From: Nostoc sp. 'Peltigera membranacea cyanobiont' N6
GTDB taxonomy: Bacteria; Cyanobacteriota; Cyanobacteriia; Cyanobacteriales; Nostocaceae
Direction of reading: 5' to 3'
Assembly (NCBI RefSeq): GCF_002949735.1
Contig: NZ_CP026681.1
Span: forward strand, 1,426,001 to 1,490,000
Length of the DNA stretch: 64,000 nt
Shown here: positions 52,904-61,075 of the stretch, piece by piece
Layout: every line of letters begins with the position of its first letter
Numbering within the stretch: position 1 is the first letter of the stretch
Position numbers and translations under genes: made by a program
The notes under the pieces: generated by a model
Databases searched by the model: none
The model's input: the letters and a program-made list of their open reading frames with translations, nothing else
What the model was told of the DNA's origin: nothing

Positions 52904-53899
52904 CTAACCTAATAAATCAGCGCGGGGTTTAAAGGTTTCAATTTGCCGCAATTTTTCGTAAATTTCCCGTTCTTCTTGAGTAATATTTTTCGGGGTAACT
53001 ATTTGAATTTCTACTAATTGATCGCCACGTTTCCCGTCATCGCTGGGGTAGCCTTTATTCCCTAGTCGGAATTTTTGACCAGACCTAACTCCTGGGGGTA
53101 TGGTCATTTTCACTGGCCCGTCCAAAGTTGGGGCTTCTACCTGTCCTCCTAAAACTGCTTCGCTGGGAGTAACTGGTACTTGGCAGAGGATATTTAAACC
53201 ATCTAGCTTAAATAATGGATGAGGTTCAACGGTAATTTTTAAGTATAGGTCGCCACCACCAACACCTTGGTTCCGTAAACGGATGGTTTGACCTGATACC
53301 ATCCCTAGTGGCATATTAACTTCTAGCGATCGCCCATCTTCCAAACGAATGCGTTCATTACCACCTTGATAAGCTTTTTCTAGTGGTAACGTTAATCTAG
53401 CTTCTATATCTCGACGGGTAGTGCGAGGTGGAGTGTTAACGGTATAGGCAACTTTTGTTCTGGGGGAACGAAACGGATCGCTAGTATTACCATTACTAGA
53501 ATTACTTGCCCCACTCTTATTTTTGACACCAATCACTTGATTAATAAAGCTTTCAAAGTCGGAGAATTGGCTTGGATCTACGTCCTGATTGCCGTTGCGA
53601 TCGCTAGCGCCACTCTGCCAAGTTTTAGCCTTTGGCGTTTGTTTGTTGCCTGCAAAGCCTTTTTGCTTCCAGTAGCGGCTAAACTGGTCGTATTGCGATC
53701 GCTTGGCTGAGTCTGAAAGGACTTCATAAGCCTCGCCGATATCCTTAAATTTTTCCTCAGATTCTTTATTACCCGGATTGAGATCGGGGTGATATTGCCT
53801 TGCTAAACGCCGATAAACTTTTTTAATTTCCTCACCAGAAGCGTCTTTAGATACTCCTAAAATCTCGTAATAATCGCGGAAATTCGGCAAATTTTGCAT
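52904..53899 (-). CDS. dnaJ: DnaJ-family co-chaperone without zinc finger (CbpA-like)
   Basis: A 331-residue type II J protein. The J domain is residues 8-72, with HPD at about 36-38 in ARQYHPDLNPG. A glycine/serine/asparagine-rich linker follows, then the DnaJ C-terminal domains (LTLPLEKAYQGGNERIRLED and GVGGGDLYLKITVEPHPLFK, then MTIPPGVRSGQKFRLGNKGY). No CxxCxGxG zinc repeats are present, so it resembles CbpA rather than classical DnaJ. It delivers substrates to DnaK and stimulates its ATPase. It lies downstream of dnaK with about 140 bp between. Confidence 0.93.
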   Translation of the reverse strand: MQNLPNFRDYYEILGVSKDASGEEIKKVYRRLARQYHPDLNPGNKESEEKFKDIGEAYEVLSDSAKRSQYDQFSRYWKQKGFAGNKQTPKAKTWQSGASDRNGNQDVDPSQFSDFESFINQVIGVKNKSGASNSSNGNTSDPFRSPRTKVAYTVNTPPRTTRRDIEARLTLPLEKAYQGGNERIRLEDGRSLEVNMPLGMVSGQTIRLRNQGVGGGDLYLKITVEPHPLFKLDGLNILCQVPVTPSEAVLGGQVEAPTLDGPVKMTIPPGVRSGQKFRLGNKGYPSDDGKRGDQLVEIQIVTPKNITQEEREIYEKLRQIETFKPRADLLG

Positions 53900-53949
53900 A
53901 GTTAGTTATTTAAATTTTAGATTTTAGATTTTGGATTAATTAGGAGTAA

Positions 53950-53967
53950 AGACGCGATTAATCGCGT
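53950..53967. repeat. Perfect 18-bp palindrome between dnaK and dnaJ
   Basis: GACGCGATTAATCGCGTC is its own reverse complement. The same core occurs in the spacer after alaS, so it is a dispersed palindrome rather than a site specific to these genes. Confidence 0.7.
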
Positions 53968-54041
53968 CTGTACAGGAGTTAGGAATTGAAGAATTTAATC
54001 TTTAATTTTTAACTTCTCACTCCTAACTTTTATTAAAAGTA

Positions 54042-56147
54042 CTACAACCAATCATTGTCTTCTTCATCATCCCAGTTATCTTGATAGCTAGGACGGGCTT
54101 TGCGTGGAGGACGGTTTTCATAAGAGGAAGAACGACTGTCTCGGTTATTCTCTCGACCATAGTCTCTGTTATAATCTTTACCGTAATCTCTGCCATAGTC
54201 CTTACTGTATGAGTCGCGTTCCCGATACGAATCTCTGTATGTATCTTTGGGAAATTCGCGTTCTTTATCCTTATCACCGCCAGTAAAGATGTCACGGATA
54301 GTACCTAACAAGTCGTCATCTTCATCTTCAGCATAAGTCTCGCGGACTTCCCGATTTAGCTCGTAGAGAGCATCTTGCAAATCGGCGTAGGCTTGATCGA
54401 TACCGCGATCGCTATTTTCCTTAAGACTCTCTTTTAAGTCTCGACAAATATTATCAATTCTTTGGCGACGGCTGCGGGCAAACTGCATACCAAATTCGAG
54501 TGCTACTTCTCTGAGTTGCCGTTCTGCTTGGAAAATCAGCGCCTCAGAACGAGTCCGCTTTTCTACCCGTTCTTTCCGTTCGCGATCGACATCGGCGTAT
54601 TTCTGAGCATCCTGAATCATTCGATTCACTTCTGACTCGTTCAAGGTAGAAGCGCCTTGAATGGTGATACTCTGCTCTCGCCCAGTGGTTCTATCTAAAG
54701 CTGTTACCTGTAAAATACCATTAGCATCGATATCAAATGACACCTGAACTTGAGGAATTCCTCGTGGTGCTGGCGGGATACCATACAGCTTGAAACGTCC
54801 TAAAGACTTATTGTTTGCTGCCATTTCCCGTTCGCCCTGAACTACGTGGATTTCCACAGTATTTTGGTTATTTTCAGACGTGGAAAAAATGTCAGAACGA
54901 CGGACTGGAATGGTGGTATTGCGGGGAATCAGTTTTTTCATCACGCCGCCAATGGTTTCCAATCCCATAGAAAGGGGTGTGACATCCAAAAGCAGCACAT
55001 CTTTGAGTTCGCCGGCGAGAATTCCGGCTTGAATTGCTGCACCCACTCCCACCACTTCATCGGGGTTAACGTTTTCGTTAGGTTCTGTGCCAATTAAGTC
55101 CCGCACTAGCTGCTTTACCATTGGCATTCTTGTAGAACCGCCAACTAATACCACTTCTTCAATGTCTCTAGGTGAAAGTCCGGCATCTTTGAGGGCGCGT
55201 TTCACTGGTGTCCGCAATCGCCCCACCAAATCACCACACAAACCTTCAAACTGGGAACGAGTTAAACGAGTTTCTAGATGTTTGGGGCCTTCTTGGTCAG
55301 CAGCAATAAAAGGTAAGTTAATATCGGTAACGCTGACAGAGGAAAGTTCCATTTTTGCCTTTTCGGCCGCTTCCATCAGGCGTTGTAAAGATTGTCTCTC
55401 GCGTCTTAAGTCTATTCCCTCAGTTTCTAGAAATTGCTCTGCTAACCAATCTACTATTTTTTTATCAAAGTCATTCCCACCCAGTTGCGTATCTCCACTA
55501 GTAGCTTTGACTTCAAATATTCCATCGCCTACTTCTAAAATCGATACGTCAAAAGTACCGCCACCCAAGTCAAAGACTAAGATAGTTTCCGTCTCACCCC
55601 GATCTAATCCGTAAGCCAAAGATGCAGCAGTCGGTTCATTGAGAATCCGCAGCACCTCTAAACCGGCAATTCTGCCAGCATCACGGGTTGCCTGCCGTTG
55701 AGAATCGTTAAAATAAGCGGGGACTGTAATCACTGCCCCTGTAACTGGTTCGCCCAAATATTGACTAGCATCCTCTGCCAATTTCTTCAGCACCATTGCC
55801 GAAATTTCTTCTGGGGCAAAATCTTTATTGAGGCGGGGACAGGCAATTTTAATATTACCTACTTCGTCTTTGCGGATGGTGTAGGGTACACGCTTAGAAT
55901 CTGGACTAAGTTCGGCATATTTGCGCCCAATGAAGCGTTTCACTGCAAAAAAGGTATTTTGGGGATTGAGGACGGTTTGCCGCCGTGCCATTTGCCCAAC
56001 GACCCTTTCGCCTTCTTTGCTGAAGCCAACTACGGAGGGTGTTGTTCGCATTCCTTCTGCATTGGCAATCACCACCGGCTTGCCACCCTCCATAACGGCG
56101 ACTACTGAGTTGGTTGTACCCAAGTCGATGCCGACTACCTTGCCCAT
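54042..56147 (-). CDS. dnaK: Hsp70 chaperone DnaK, long charged C-terminus
   Basis: A 701-residue Hsp70, longer than the usual 630-640. The nucleotide-binding domain starts VVGIDLGTTNSVVAVMEGGK and includes FDLGGGTFDVSILEVGDG and the VLVGGSTRMPMVKQLV segment; the substrate-binding domain ends around residue 590. The last 75 or so residues are a low-complexity tail of repeated Arg-Asp-Tyr and Lys-Asp-Tyr units (DYGRDYGKDYNRDYG), and the protein lacks the acidic EEVD-type end. This resembles the DnaK1-like or DnaK3-like paralogues of cyanobacteria rather than the essential DnaK2. It folds proteins with the J proteins encoded downstream. Confidence 0.96.
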   Translation of the reverse strand: MGKVVGIDLGTTNSVVAVMEGGKPVVIANAEGMRTTPSVVGFSKEGERVVGQMARRQTVLNPQNTFFAVKRFIGRKYAELSPDSKRVPYTIRKDEVGNIKIACPRLNKDFAPEEISAMVLKKLAEDASQYLGEPVTGAVITVPAYFNDSQRQATRDAGRIAGLEVLRILNEPTAASLAYGLDRGETETILVFDLGGGTFDVSILEVGDGIFEVKATSGDTQLGGNDFDKKIVDWLAEQFLETEGIDLRRERQSLQRLMEAAEKAKMELSSVSVTDINLPFIAADQEGPKHLETRLTRSQFEGLCGDLVGRLRTPVKRALKDAGLSPRDIEEVVLVGGSTRMPMVKQLVRDLIGTEPNENVNPDEVVGVGAAIQAGILAGELKDVLLLDVTPLSMGLETIGGVMKKLIPRNTTIPVRRSDIFSTSENNQNTVEIHVVQGEREMAANNKSLGRFKLYGIPPAPRGIPQVQVSFDIDANGILQVTALDRTTGREQSITIQGASTLNESEVNRMIQDAQKYADVDRERKERVEKRTRSEALIFQAERQLREVALEFGMQFARSRRQRIDNICRDLKESLKENSDRGIDQAYADLQDALYELNREVRETYAEDEDDDLLGTIRDIFTGGDKDKEREFPKDTYRDSYRERDSYSKDYGRDYGKDYNRDYGRENNRDSRSSSYENRPPRKARPSYQDNWDDEEDNDWL

Positions 56148-56663
56148 GCGTTACTCTTCTCCTAAAGTGTCTTATATATTATTTATTATGATTGGGCGAA
56201 ACTACCTCTAGCTTGAATGCTATGGGATGAAAACACCTCAATAAAGAGGCAGGGGGAAGGGGGCAGAGAGCAGGGGGAAATGACTGCTTATGCTCTGGAG
56301 CAGAGCGGAACATGGGTCTGAGTCCCCCACTAAGTGGTTCTTGTACCCTGTGGGAAGCTAGCGCAACAGATGGCGAATCCCCATGCTTTTCTATCCCCCT
56401 TGCTGCCTGCTCCCTGCCCCCTTGCCTCTTTATTAATGGTATAATAGTCATCCTTAAGGCATTGAGCTAAGAAGTACAGCTAGAGGAGATAGTTGCAAGA
56501 CTAGGATAGCATTGACGATGATTGCTGTGTCCAAGCAGCCTCAATTCTTGTTATCTGATTTATTTCTATGCACTGAATCTATAAGTTGCTAAATGCACTT
56601 TAATAATAAATTTCTGCTTCTTTGAGTGCCTGAAAACCTTAATATTAAGGCTATTTTAAAAAT
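56148..56663. other. 516-bp spacer with a large inverted repeat
   Basis: Between the divergent dnaK and M28 peptidase genes. The 56240-56434 part is an inverted-repeat element (see there). The remainder is AT-rich with the promoters of both genes; no RNA gene was seen. Confidence 0.6.
56240..56434. mobile_element. Inverted-repeat element, purine-rich (GGGGGAAGGGGGCAG type)
   Basis: The ends AATAAAGAGGC and GCCTCTTTATT are perfect 11-bp inverted repeats, followed inward by long G-rich and C-rich arms that pair with gaps. A frame of 90 codons on the minus strand is a by-product of the repeat. It resembles dispersed Nostoc repeats and may be a MITE. Confidence 0.55.
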
Positions 56664-57512
56664 TTGAATTTAACAGAGCGATTACAAACTTCCCTGGTTG
56701 CGATCGCGCGAGAACGCGATCCTTACATGGCAACGGCTGGACATTTTTTCGTCCAAGAATACATCCGTCAAGAATTTTCTCAATGGGGGAGTGTGGAAAT
56801 CCACACCTTTGAAGTCAGGGGTAAAGCTTGTAAGAACTTGATATTAAATTTACCCCCTGAAGCTAGACGACAAAAAAAGGATTTGCCACCGATTTTAATT
56901 GGCGCTCATTATGATGGAGTTCCGGGAACATCTGCGGCTGATGATAATGCCACAGGTGTAGCTGTGTTGCTGGAATTGGCCAGAAAGTTTGCATCTGTGC
57001 CGATCAGATATCCTTTAAGGCTAGTTGCTTTCGATATGGAAGAATACGGCTTACTGGGTAGTGCTGATTATGCAGCCTTGTTGTACCAACAAAAGCAACA
57101 GCTACGCTTAATGATCTCCCTAGAAATGCTGGGCTATAAGGATTCTACACCTGGTTCTCAAAGTTATCCCCCGCCTCTAGAACGCTTCTATCCAGATAAA
57201 GGTGATTTTATTGCTTTAATTGGCAGTTTGCGGACATTGCCTGATTTAATTGGCATGAGCCGTAATATTCGCAAAACTGGCGTAGCTAGTCAATGGCTAC
57301 CCGTGCCGAATCGAGGTTTAATAGTTCCCCAAACCAGACTTAGCGATCATGCGCCTTTCTGGGATTTAGGTTATCCGGCAATGATGGTGACAGATACGGC
57401 ATTCTTGCGAAACCCACATTATCACAAACCTAGTGATGCGATCGCTACTTTAGATTTAAATTTTCTTAGCGGTGTCTGTGAAGGCTTAGAAATTGCCATT
57501 CGACGGTTGTGA
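56664..57512 (+). CDS. M28 family metallopeptidase
   Basis: A 282-residue zinc aminopeptidase-like protein. The metal site is seen as IGAHYDGVPGTSAADDNATGVA (in parts), with the first histidine and the aspartate, then DMEEYGLLGSADYAALL for the glutamates and aspartate, and LSDHAPFWDLGYPAMMVTDT for the last histidine. There is no signal peptide, so it is probably cytoplasmic. The start is a TTG at 56664; a downstream ATG at residue 22 would remove conserved residues. It likely releases N-terminal residues from peptides. Confidence 0.92.
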   Translation: MNLTERLQTSLVAIARERDPYMATAGHFFVQEYIRQEFSQWGSVEIHTFEVRGKACKNLILNLPPEARRQKKDLPPILIGAHYDGVPGTSAADDNATGVAVLLELARKFASVPIRYPLRLVAFDMEEYGLLGSADYAALLYQQKQQLRLMISLEMLGYKDSTPGSQSYPPPLERFYPDKGDFIALIGSLRTLPDLIGMSRNIRKTGVASQWLPVPNRGLIVPQTRLSDHAPFWDLGYPAMMVTDTAFLRNPHYHKPSDAIATLDLNFLSGVCEGLEIAIRRL

Positions 57513-57553
57513 AAATATTAGACATATCCAGAAATTAAATATGCGTTATCCAG

Positions 57554-57596
57554 AATCCTTGTAGAGACGTAGCAATGCTATATCTCTACAAGGATT
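57554..57596. terminator. Hairpin downstream of the M28 peptidase
   Basis: AATCCTTGTAGAGA pairs with TCTCTACAAGGATT over 14 bp, with further pairing TAGCA/GCTA inside, and a short TTTTAA follows. It lies 42 bp after the stop and may end the transcript, though the sequence also belongs to a dispersed palindrome class. Confidence 0.55.
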
Positions 57597-57603
57597 TTAA
57601 CCA

Positions 57604-57652
57604 GATTCCCAATCTCCAATTCCCAATCCCCAATTCCCAATCTCCAATTCCC
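57604..57652. repeat. STRR heptamer array (AATTCCC/AATCTCC/AATCCCC)
   Basis: Seven consecutive heptamers that alternate between three closely related forms. It lies between the peptidase and the SagB-type gene. The unit differs from the AATGACA type and matches the CCCCAAT class. Confidence 0.9.
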
Positions 57653-57771
57653 AATACAGTTGTTACCAATTACCACTTTGTGACTATGAGGATTGTACGA
57701 ATTGACACGAAACAATGGGGCTAATGAATGCCAAGATCAAAAAAGGATGCCCCAAGGATATTAAAAGTACT

Positions 57772-59304
57772 ATGCCAGAATTACACCAATCAATTGCCCA
57801 GCATTACCACGAACGGACTAAATACAACCCTGAGACTCTTGCCTCCAAAAGTCAGCAGTTAGACTGGACTAAACAGCCAGTGCCTTTCAAAGAGTACAAA
57901 ATTGGCTCTACTTTTGATCTCAAACCCTATATTCAAGAAAAAGCAGAGGGATTTGCTAATAACCCAGATGCTCAATGGTGGCAAAGACTCTCCCGGTTGC
58001 TGTTTCGCAGCTATGGATTGACAGCGAGAATGCCTTCTATGGGTAGTGCTGTGTATTTACGTGCTGCTCCCAGTGCAGGCGGATTATACCCTGCTGAAGT
58101 CTATGTGGTTTCCCGTGGCACGTCGTTATTGCCACCTGGTTTGTATAACTACCAGTGTCGGACTCATTCTCTGATGCATTATTGGGAAAGTGATGTTTGG
58201 CAAACCCTCCAAGCAGCTTGTTTCTGGCATCCTTCTTTAGAAAATACCCAACTAGCGATTATTGTCACTGCGGTATTCTATCGTTCTGCATGGCGCTATG
58301 AAGATCGGGCTTATCGCCGGATTTTTCTAGATACGGGACATCTGTTAGGCAATATCGAATTGGCTGGTGCGATTACTGACTTTCGCCCTCATTTAATCGG
58401 CGGCTTTGTGGACGAATCGGTAAACGATCTGCTTTATATCGATCCGCAACAAGAAGGTGCGATCGCTGTCTTACCTCTGGCAGACTTGTTAGATGTCAAT
58501 CAAAATTTGCCATTGGGATGTACTGCTTTACCTTCCGCCACTGAAACCAGTTATCCTCAAATCCCCGATGGTGAATTGCTGACATATTTCCATCGACACA
58601 CCCAGATTCAATCAGGTGTAACTGGCAATCTCAATTTACCAGTTATCAAACAAGAGAAATCTTTAGAGGATAAATATAACTTTCCTTTCTGTTTGAAAAT
58701 TCCCACCACTACTGCACCTATAGATTGGGGAAAAAAGCTGTCAGAACTAGAAAGTACTATGTACAAGCGACGCTCTACCCGCGCTTATAATGGTGAGGAT
58801 TTAACTTTCGATGAATTAAAAAGTTTACTCGATTTCACTTACCAACCGCAAAATTATATCGATCAAAGTTTAGATATTTCTCCAGACTACTTTGATTTGA
58901 ATTTAATCGAAACATTTATTGCTGTTTGCGGAGTTAAAGGACTGGAGTCAGGTTGTTACTATTACGCACCCAAAGCCCAAGAATTACGCCAAATTCGGTT
59001 TAAAAATTTCCGGCGAGAGTTACATTTTCTCTGTTTGGGGCAAGAATTAGGGCGTGATGCAGCAGCAGTGTTATTTCATACAGCCGATTTAAAGGCTGCG
59101 ATCGCTCAATATGGCGATCGCGTTTACCGTTACTTACATCTGGATGCCGGTCATTTGGGACAACGCCTGAATTTAGCCGCAATGCACCTAAATGTAGGCG
59201 TTAGCGGTATCGGTGGATTTTTTGATGACCAAGTAAATGATGTTTTGGGTATTCCTGCTGATGAAGCTGCTCTATATATCACTACATTGGGACGACCAAG
59301 ATAA
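57772..59304 (+). CDS. SagB/ThcOx-type dehydrogenase with two nitroreductase domains
   Basis: A 510-residue flavoprotein from the chosen start (529 from the ATG at 57715). Two nitroreductase-like halves are visible: AAPSAGGLYPAEVYVVSRGT with HLGNIELAG-like HLLGNIELAG in the first, and MYKRRSTRAYNGEDLTFDEL with HLDAGHLGQRLNLAAMHLNV in the second. Family members oxidise azoline rings to azoles in thiazole/oxazole-modified peptides, but many cyanobacterial relatives are orphan, with no precursor peptide or cyclodehydratase nearby, as here. MPELHQSIAQHYHERTKYNP looks like the natural start. Function unknown. Confidence 0.82.
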   Translation: MPELHQSIAQHYHERTKYNPETLASKSQQLDWTKQPVPFKEYKIGSTFDLKPYIQEKAEGFANNPDAQWWQRLSRLLFRSYGLTARMPSMGSAVYLRAAPSAGGLYPAEVYVVSRGTSLLPPGLYNYQCRTHSLMHYWESDVWQTLQAACFWHPSLENTQLAIIVTAVFYRSAWRYEDRAYRRIFLDTGHLLGNIELAGAITDFRPHLIGGFVDESVNDLLYIDPQQEGAIAVLPLADLLDVNQNLPLGCTALPSATETSYPQIPDGELLTYFHRHTQIQSGVTGNLNLPVIKQEKSLEDKYNFPFCLKIPTTTAPIDWGKKLSELESTMYKRRSTRAYNGEDLTFDELKSLLDFTYQPQNYIDQSLDISPDYFDLNLIETFIAVCGVKGLESGCYYYAPKAQELRQIRFKNFRRELHFLCLGQELGRDAAAVLFHTADLKAAIAQYGDRVYRYLHLDAGHLGQRLNLAAMHLNVGVSGIGGFFDDQVNDVLGIPADEAALYITTLGRPR

Positions 59305-59696
59305 AACGTAGATGTGCATAATTTTACCGCAGGCTACCGCAAACAACATCAAGTCCACTTAACTATAGCCTTTTGGAATTTGTCGTAATACCAGACTTTG
59401 GTAGGGTTAGTTAAGACGATCGGTGCGTTAGCCTACGGCGTAAAACAACGCCAACGCACTGGCTCTCATATAAGGAAATGCAGTTCGGCAAAAAAGATAT
59501 GTTCGCCTTAACAAATTATCGGGAACTATCGCACTTGAATGTGTAGTCAACAGTGTAAATAGAGACTGATTTTATCTTTGTGGAGAACCAAAGAAGAAAA
59601 AATCAGTGCATAAAACTATAGAACCTAACCGGATTTATATATATAGGTTCAGATACAACAAACTCAATCTAGTTTGAAATTTTAAGGTGAAAAATT
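59305..59696. other. 392-bp spacer with a dispersed palindrome
   Basis: Around 59423-59460 lies an imperfect palindrome with TGCGTT...AACGCA ends and an inner TACGGCGTA-type core, a common Nostoc repeat. The right end should hold the promoter of the small Mo-nitrogenase-like gene. No other feature was seen. Confidence 0.5.
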
Positions 59697-59984
59697 ATGA
59701 CAAGCTTTATCCAAATTCAGTCAAAAAATGACCTACTGCACCCACTCCGCCAGTGGTTGGAAACAATAGAAATTCATAACTCCAAATTGGCTCATTTCCT
59801 GTGCAAAGCGATCCCTGCTCAGTGTCCCTTTGAGCGAGATATTAAGTTCCTTGGCCGGAAGCTATTTCACATTCCTCCAATGTGTAAATTAAATCCCCTA
59901 TACGAAGAAGTGGTTGGTTTGCGTTTTAAAGCGCTCTGTTATCTTGCCGATGAGTGTGGTGAAGATATTGCAATCTATTGCTAA
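59697..59984 (+). CDS. Mo-dependent nitrogenase C-terminal-like small protein
   Basis: A 95-residue protein that matches the domain named after the C-terminus of Mo-dependent nitrogenase-associated proteins: HPLRQWLETIEIHNSKLAHF near the start, CKAIPAQCPFERDIKFLGRK and PLYEEVVGLRFKALCYLADE. Five cysteines are present, including two at the C-terminal end region. Such proteins are common in nitrogen-fixing and non-fixing cyanobacteria, and their role is not known. No nif gene is seen in the window. The ATG follows a short AAGGTGAAAA, a fair ribosome binding site. Confidence 0.82.
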   Translation: MTSFIQIQSKNDLLHPLRQWLETIEIHNSKLAHFLCKAIPAQCPFERDIKFLGRKLFHIPPMCKLNPLYEEVVGLRFKALCYLADECGEDIAIYC

Positions 59985-60179
59985 TAGCCAGTTAAGTCGT
60001 TCTTCGATCGAGCAGCCATCGGTATTTGAAAACTTACGGTTGTTACTTACTCAGGTTTATACTAAGCTAACTTACACCTAATTTTAGATGTTTGGCTATG
60101 TAAGTAGCTGGCACCTCACTAAAGTGTTTCCAGACAGTATTTCTGCTTACCGTACCCTGCTGAAATCATTAACATCATC

Positions 60180-60854
60180 ATGACGCACATCTTACTGGTT
60201 GAAGATGAAGTCAAACTGGCGCGATTTGTCGAATTGGAATTGAATTATGAAGGCTATCAAGTCAGTATTGCCTACGATGGATTAACTGCACTCACCGCAG
60301 CGCGTGAGTTACATCTAGATTTAGTAATTTTAGACTGGATGTTGCCAGGTTTGTCAGGGTTGGAAATTTGCCGCCGCCTGCGAAGTATTGGCGATCGAGT
60401 GCCGATAATCTTATTAACCGTCAAAGATGAAGAGAGCGATCGCATTGCAGGCTTAGACGCTGGTGCTGATGATTACCTCGTAAAACCCTTCAGCGTTGAT
60501 GAATTATTAGCCAGAGTTAGCGCTCATCTGCGAAGAAATCGGCAAGTAAATGTTGCAGATGTTTTAGAATTTGAAGACCTAAGTTTAAATCGTCGCACTC
60601 GCCAAGTGTACCGAGAGCAGAGGTTAATTGAGTTAACTGCTAAGGAATTTGATTTATTAGAATATTTGCTGGCCCATCCGCGACAAGTAATTACTTGCGA
60701 TCGCATTTTACAAGAAGTCTGGGCTTACGACTTCATGGGCGATGCTAACATCATCGAGCTTCATATCCGCTACCTGCGTCTGAAACTTGAAGCCAATAAC
60801 GAAAAGTCCCTCATTCAAACAGTGAGTGGTATCGGCTACACATTGCATGATTGA
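60180..60854 (+). CDS. OmpR-family response regulator
   Basis: A 224-residue two-component regulator. The receiver has the acidic pair in HILLVEDEVKLA, phospho-acceptor D52 in LVILDWMLPG and the lysine in DDYLVKPFSV. The C-terminal winged helix (about 125-222) has LTAKEFDLLEYLLAHPRQVI and VDANIIELHIRYLRLKLE-like DANIIELHIRYLRLKLE. It should bind promoter DNA when phosphorylated. No sensor kinase gene is adjacent; it is an orphan within the window. Its stop is directly followed by heptamer repeats. Confidence 0.93.
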   Translation: MTHILLVEDEVKLARFVELELNYEGYQVSIAYDGLTALTAARELHLDLVILDWMLPGLSGLEICRRLRSIGDRVPIILLTVKDEESDRIAGLDAGADDYLVKPFSVDELLARVSAHLRRNRQVNVADVLEFEDLSLNRRTRQVYREQRLIELTAKEFDLLEYLLAHPRQVITCDRILQEVWAYDFMGDANIIELHIRYLRLKLEANNEKSLIQTVSGIGYTLHD

Positions 60855-60889
60855 ATTGGGGATTGGGGATTGGGGATTGGGGATTGGAA
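60855..60889. repeat. STRR heptamers (ATTGGGG)n after a stop codon
   Basis: Four perfect ATTGGGG heptamers and one partial copy start at the base after the TGA stop of the response regulator gene. The reverse complement is the CCCCAAT class seen at 57604-57652. Confidence 0.92.
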
Positions 60890-61075
60890 ATAATTCCCCC
60901 TTGTTTCTTTTGTCTCTCCATTTCCCAATGTTAAATTTCGATGAACGTAGAAGCCCAAAAGCTTTTATACTATGAAGATTTGGGGTTTTTGGCAAGATCG
61001 GCAAAAACTCATCCAACTTAGGGTTAATTATACTAGGATGCACAAAACTGTCATCATCTAATAATCTAAAGTGGC

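Noticed and set aside
55087..55614. 175-codon frame opposite dnaK
   Set aside because: A shadow of the highly conserved dnaK coding sequence, with no independent support.
56179..56451. 90-codon frame upstream of dnaK
   Set aside because: Made of the purine-rich inverted-repeat element; not a gene.
57604..57652. Heptamer array as a CRISPR-like repeat
   Set aside because: Units are 7 bp, contiguous and without spacers; it is an STRR array, not a CRISPR.
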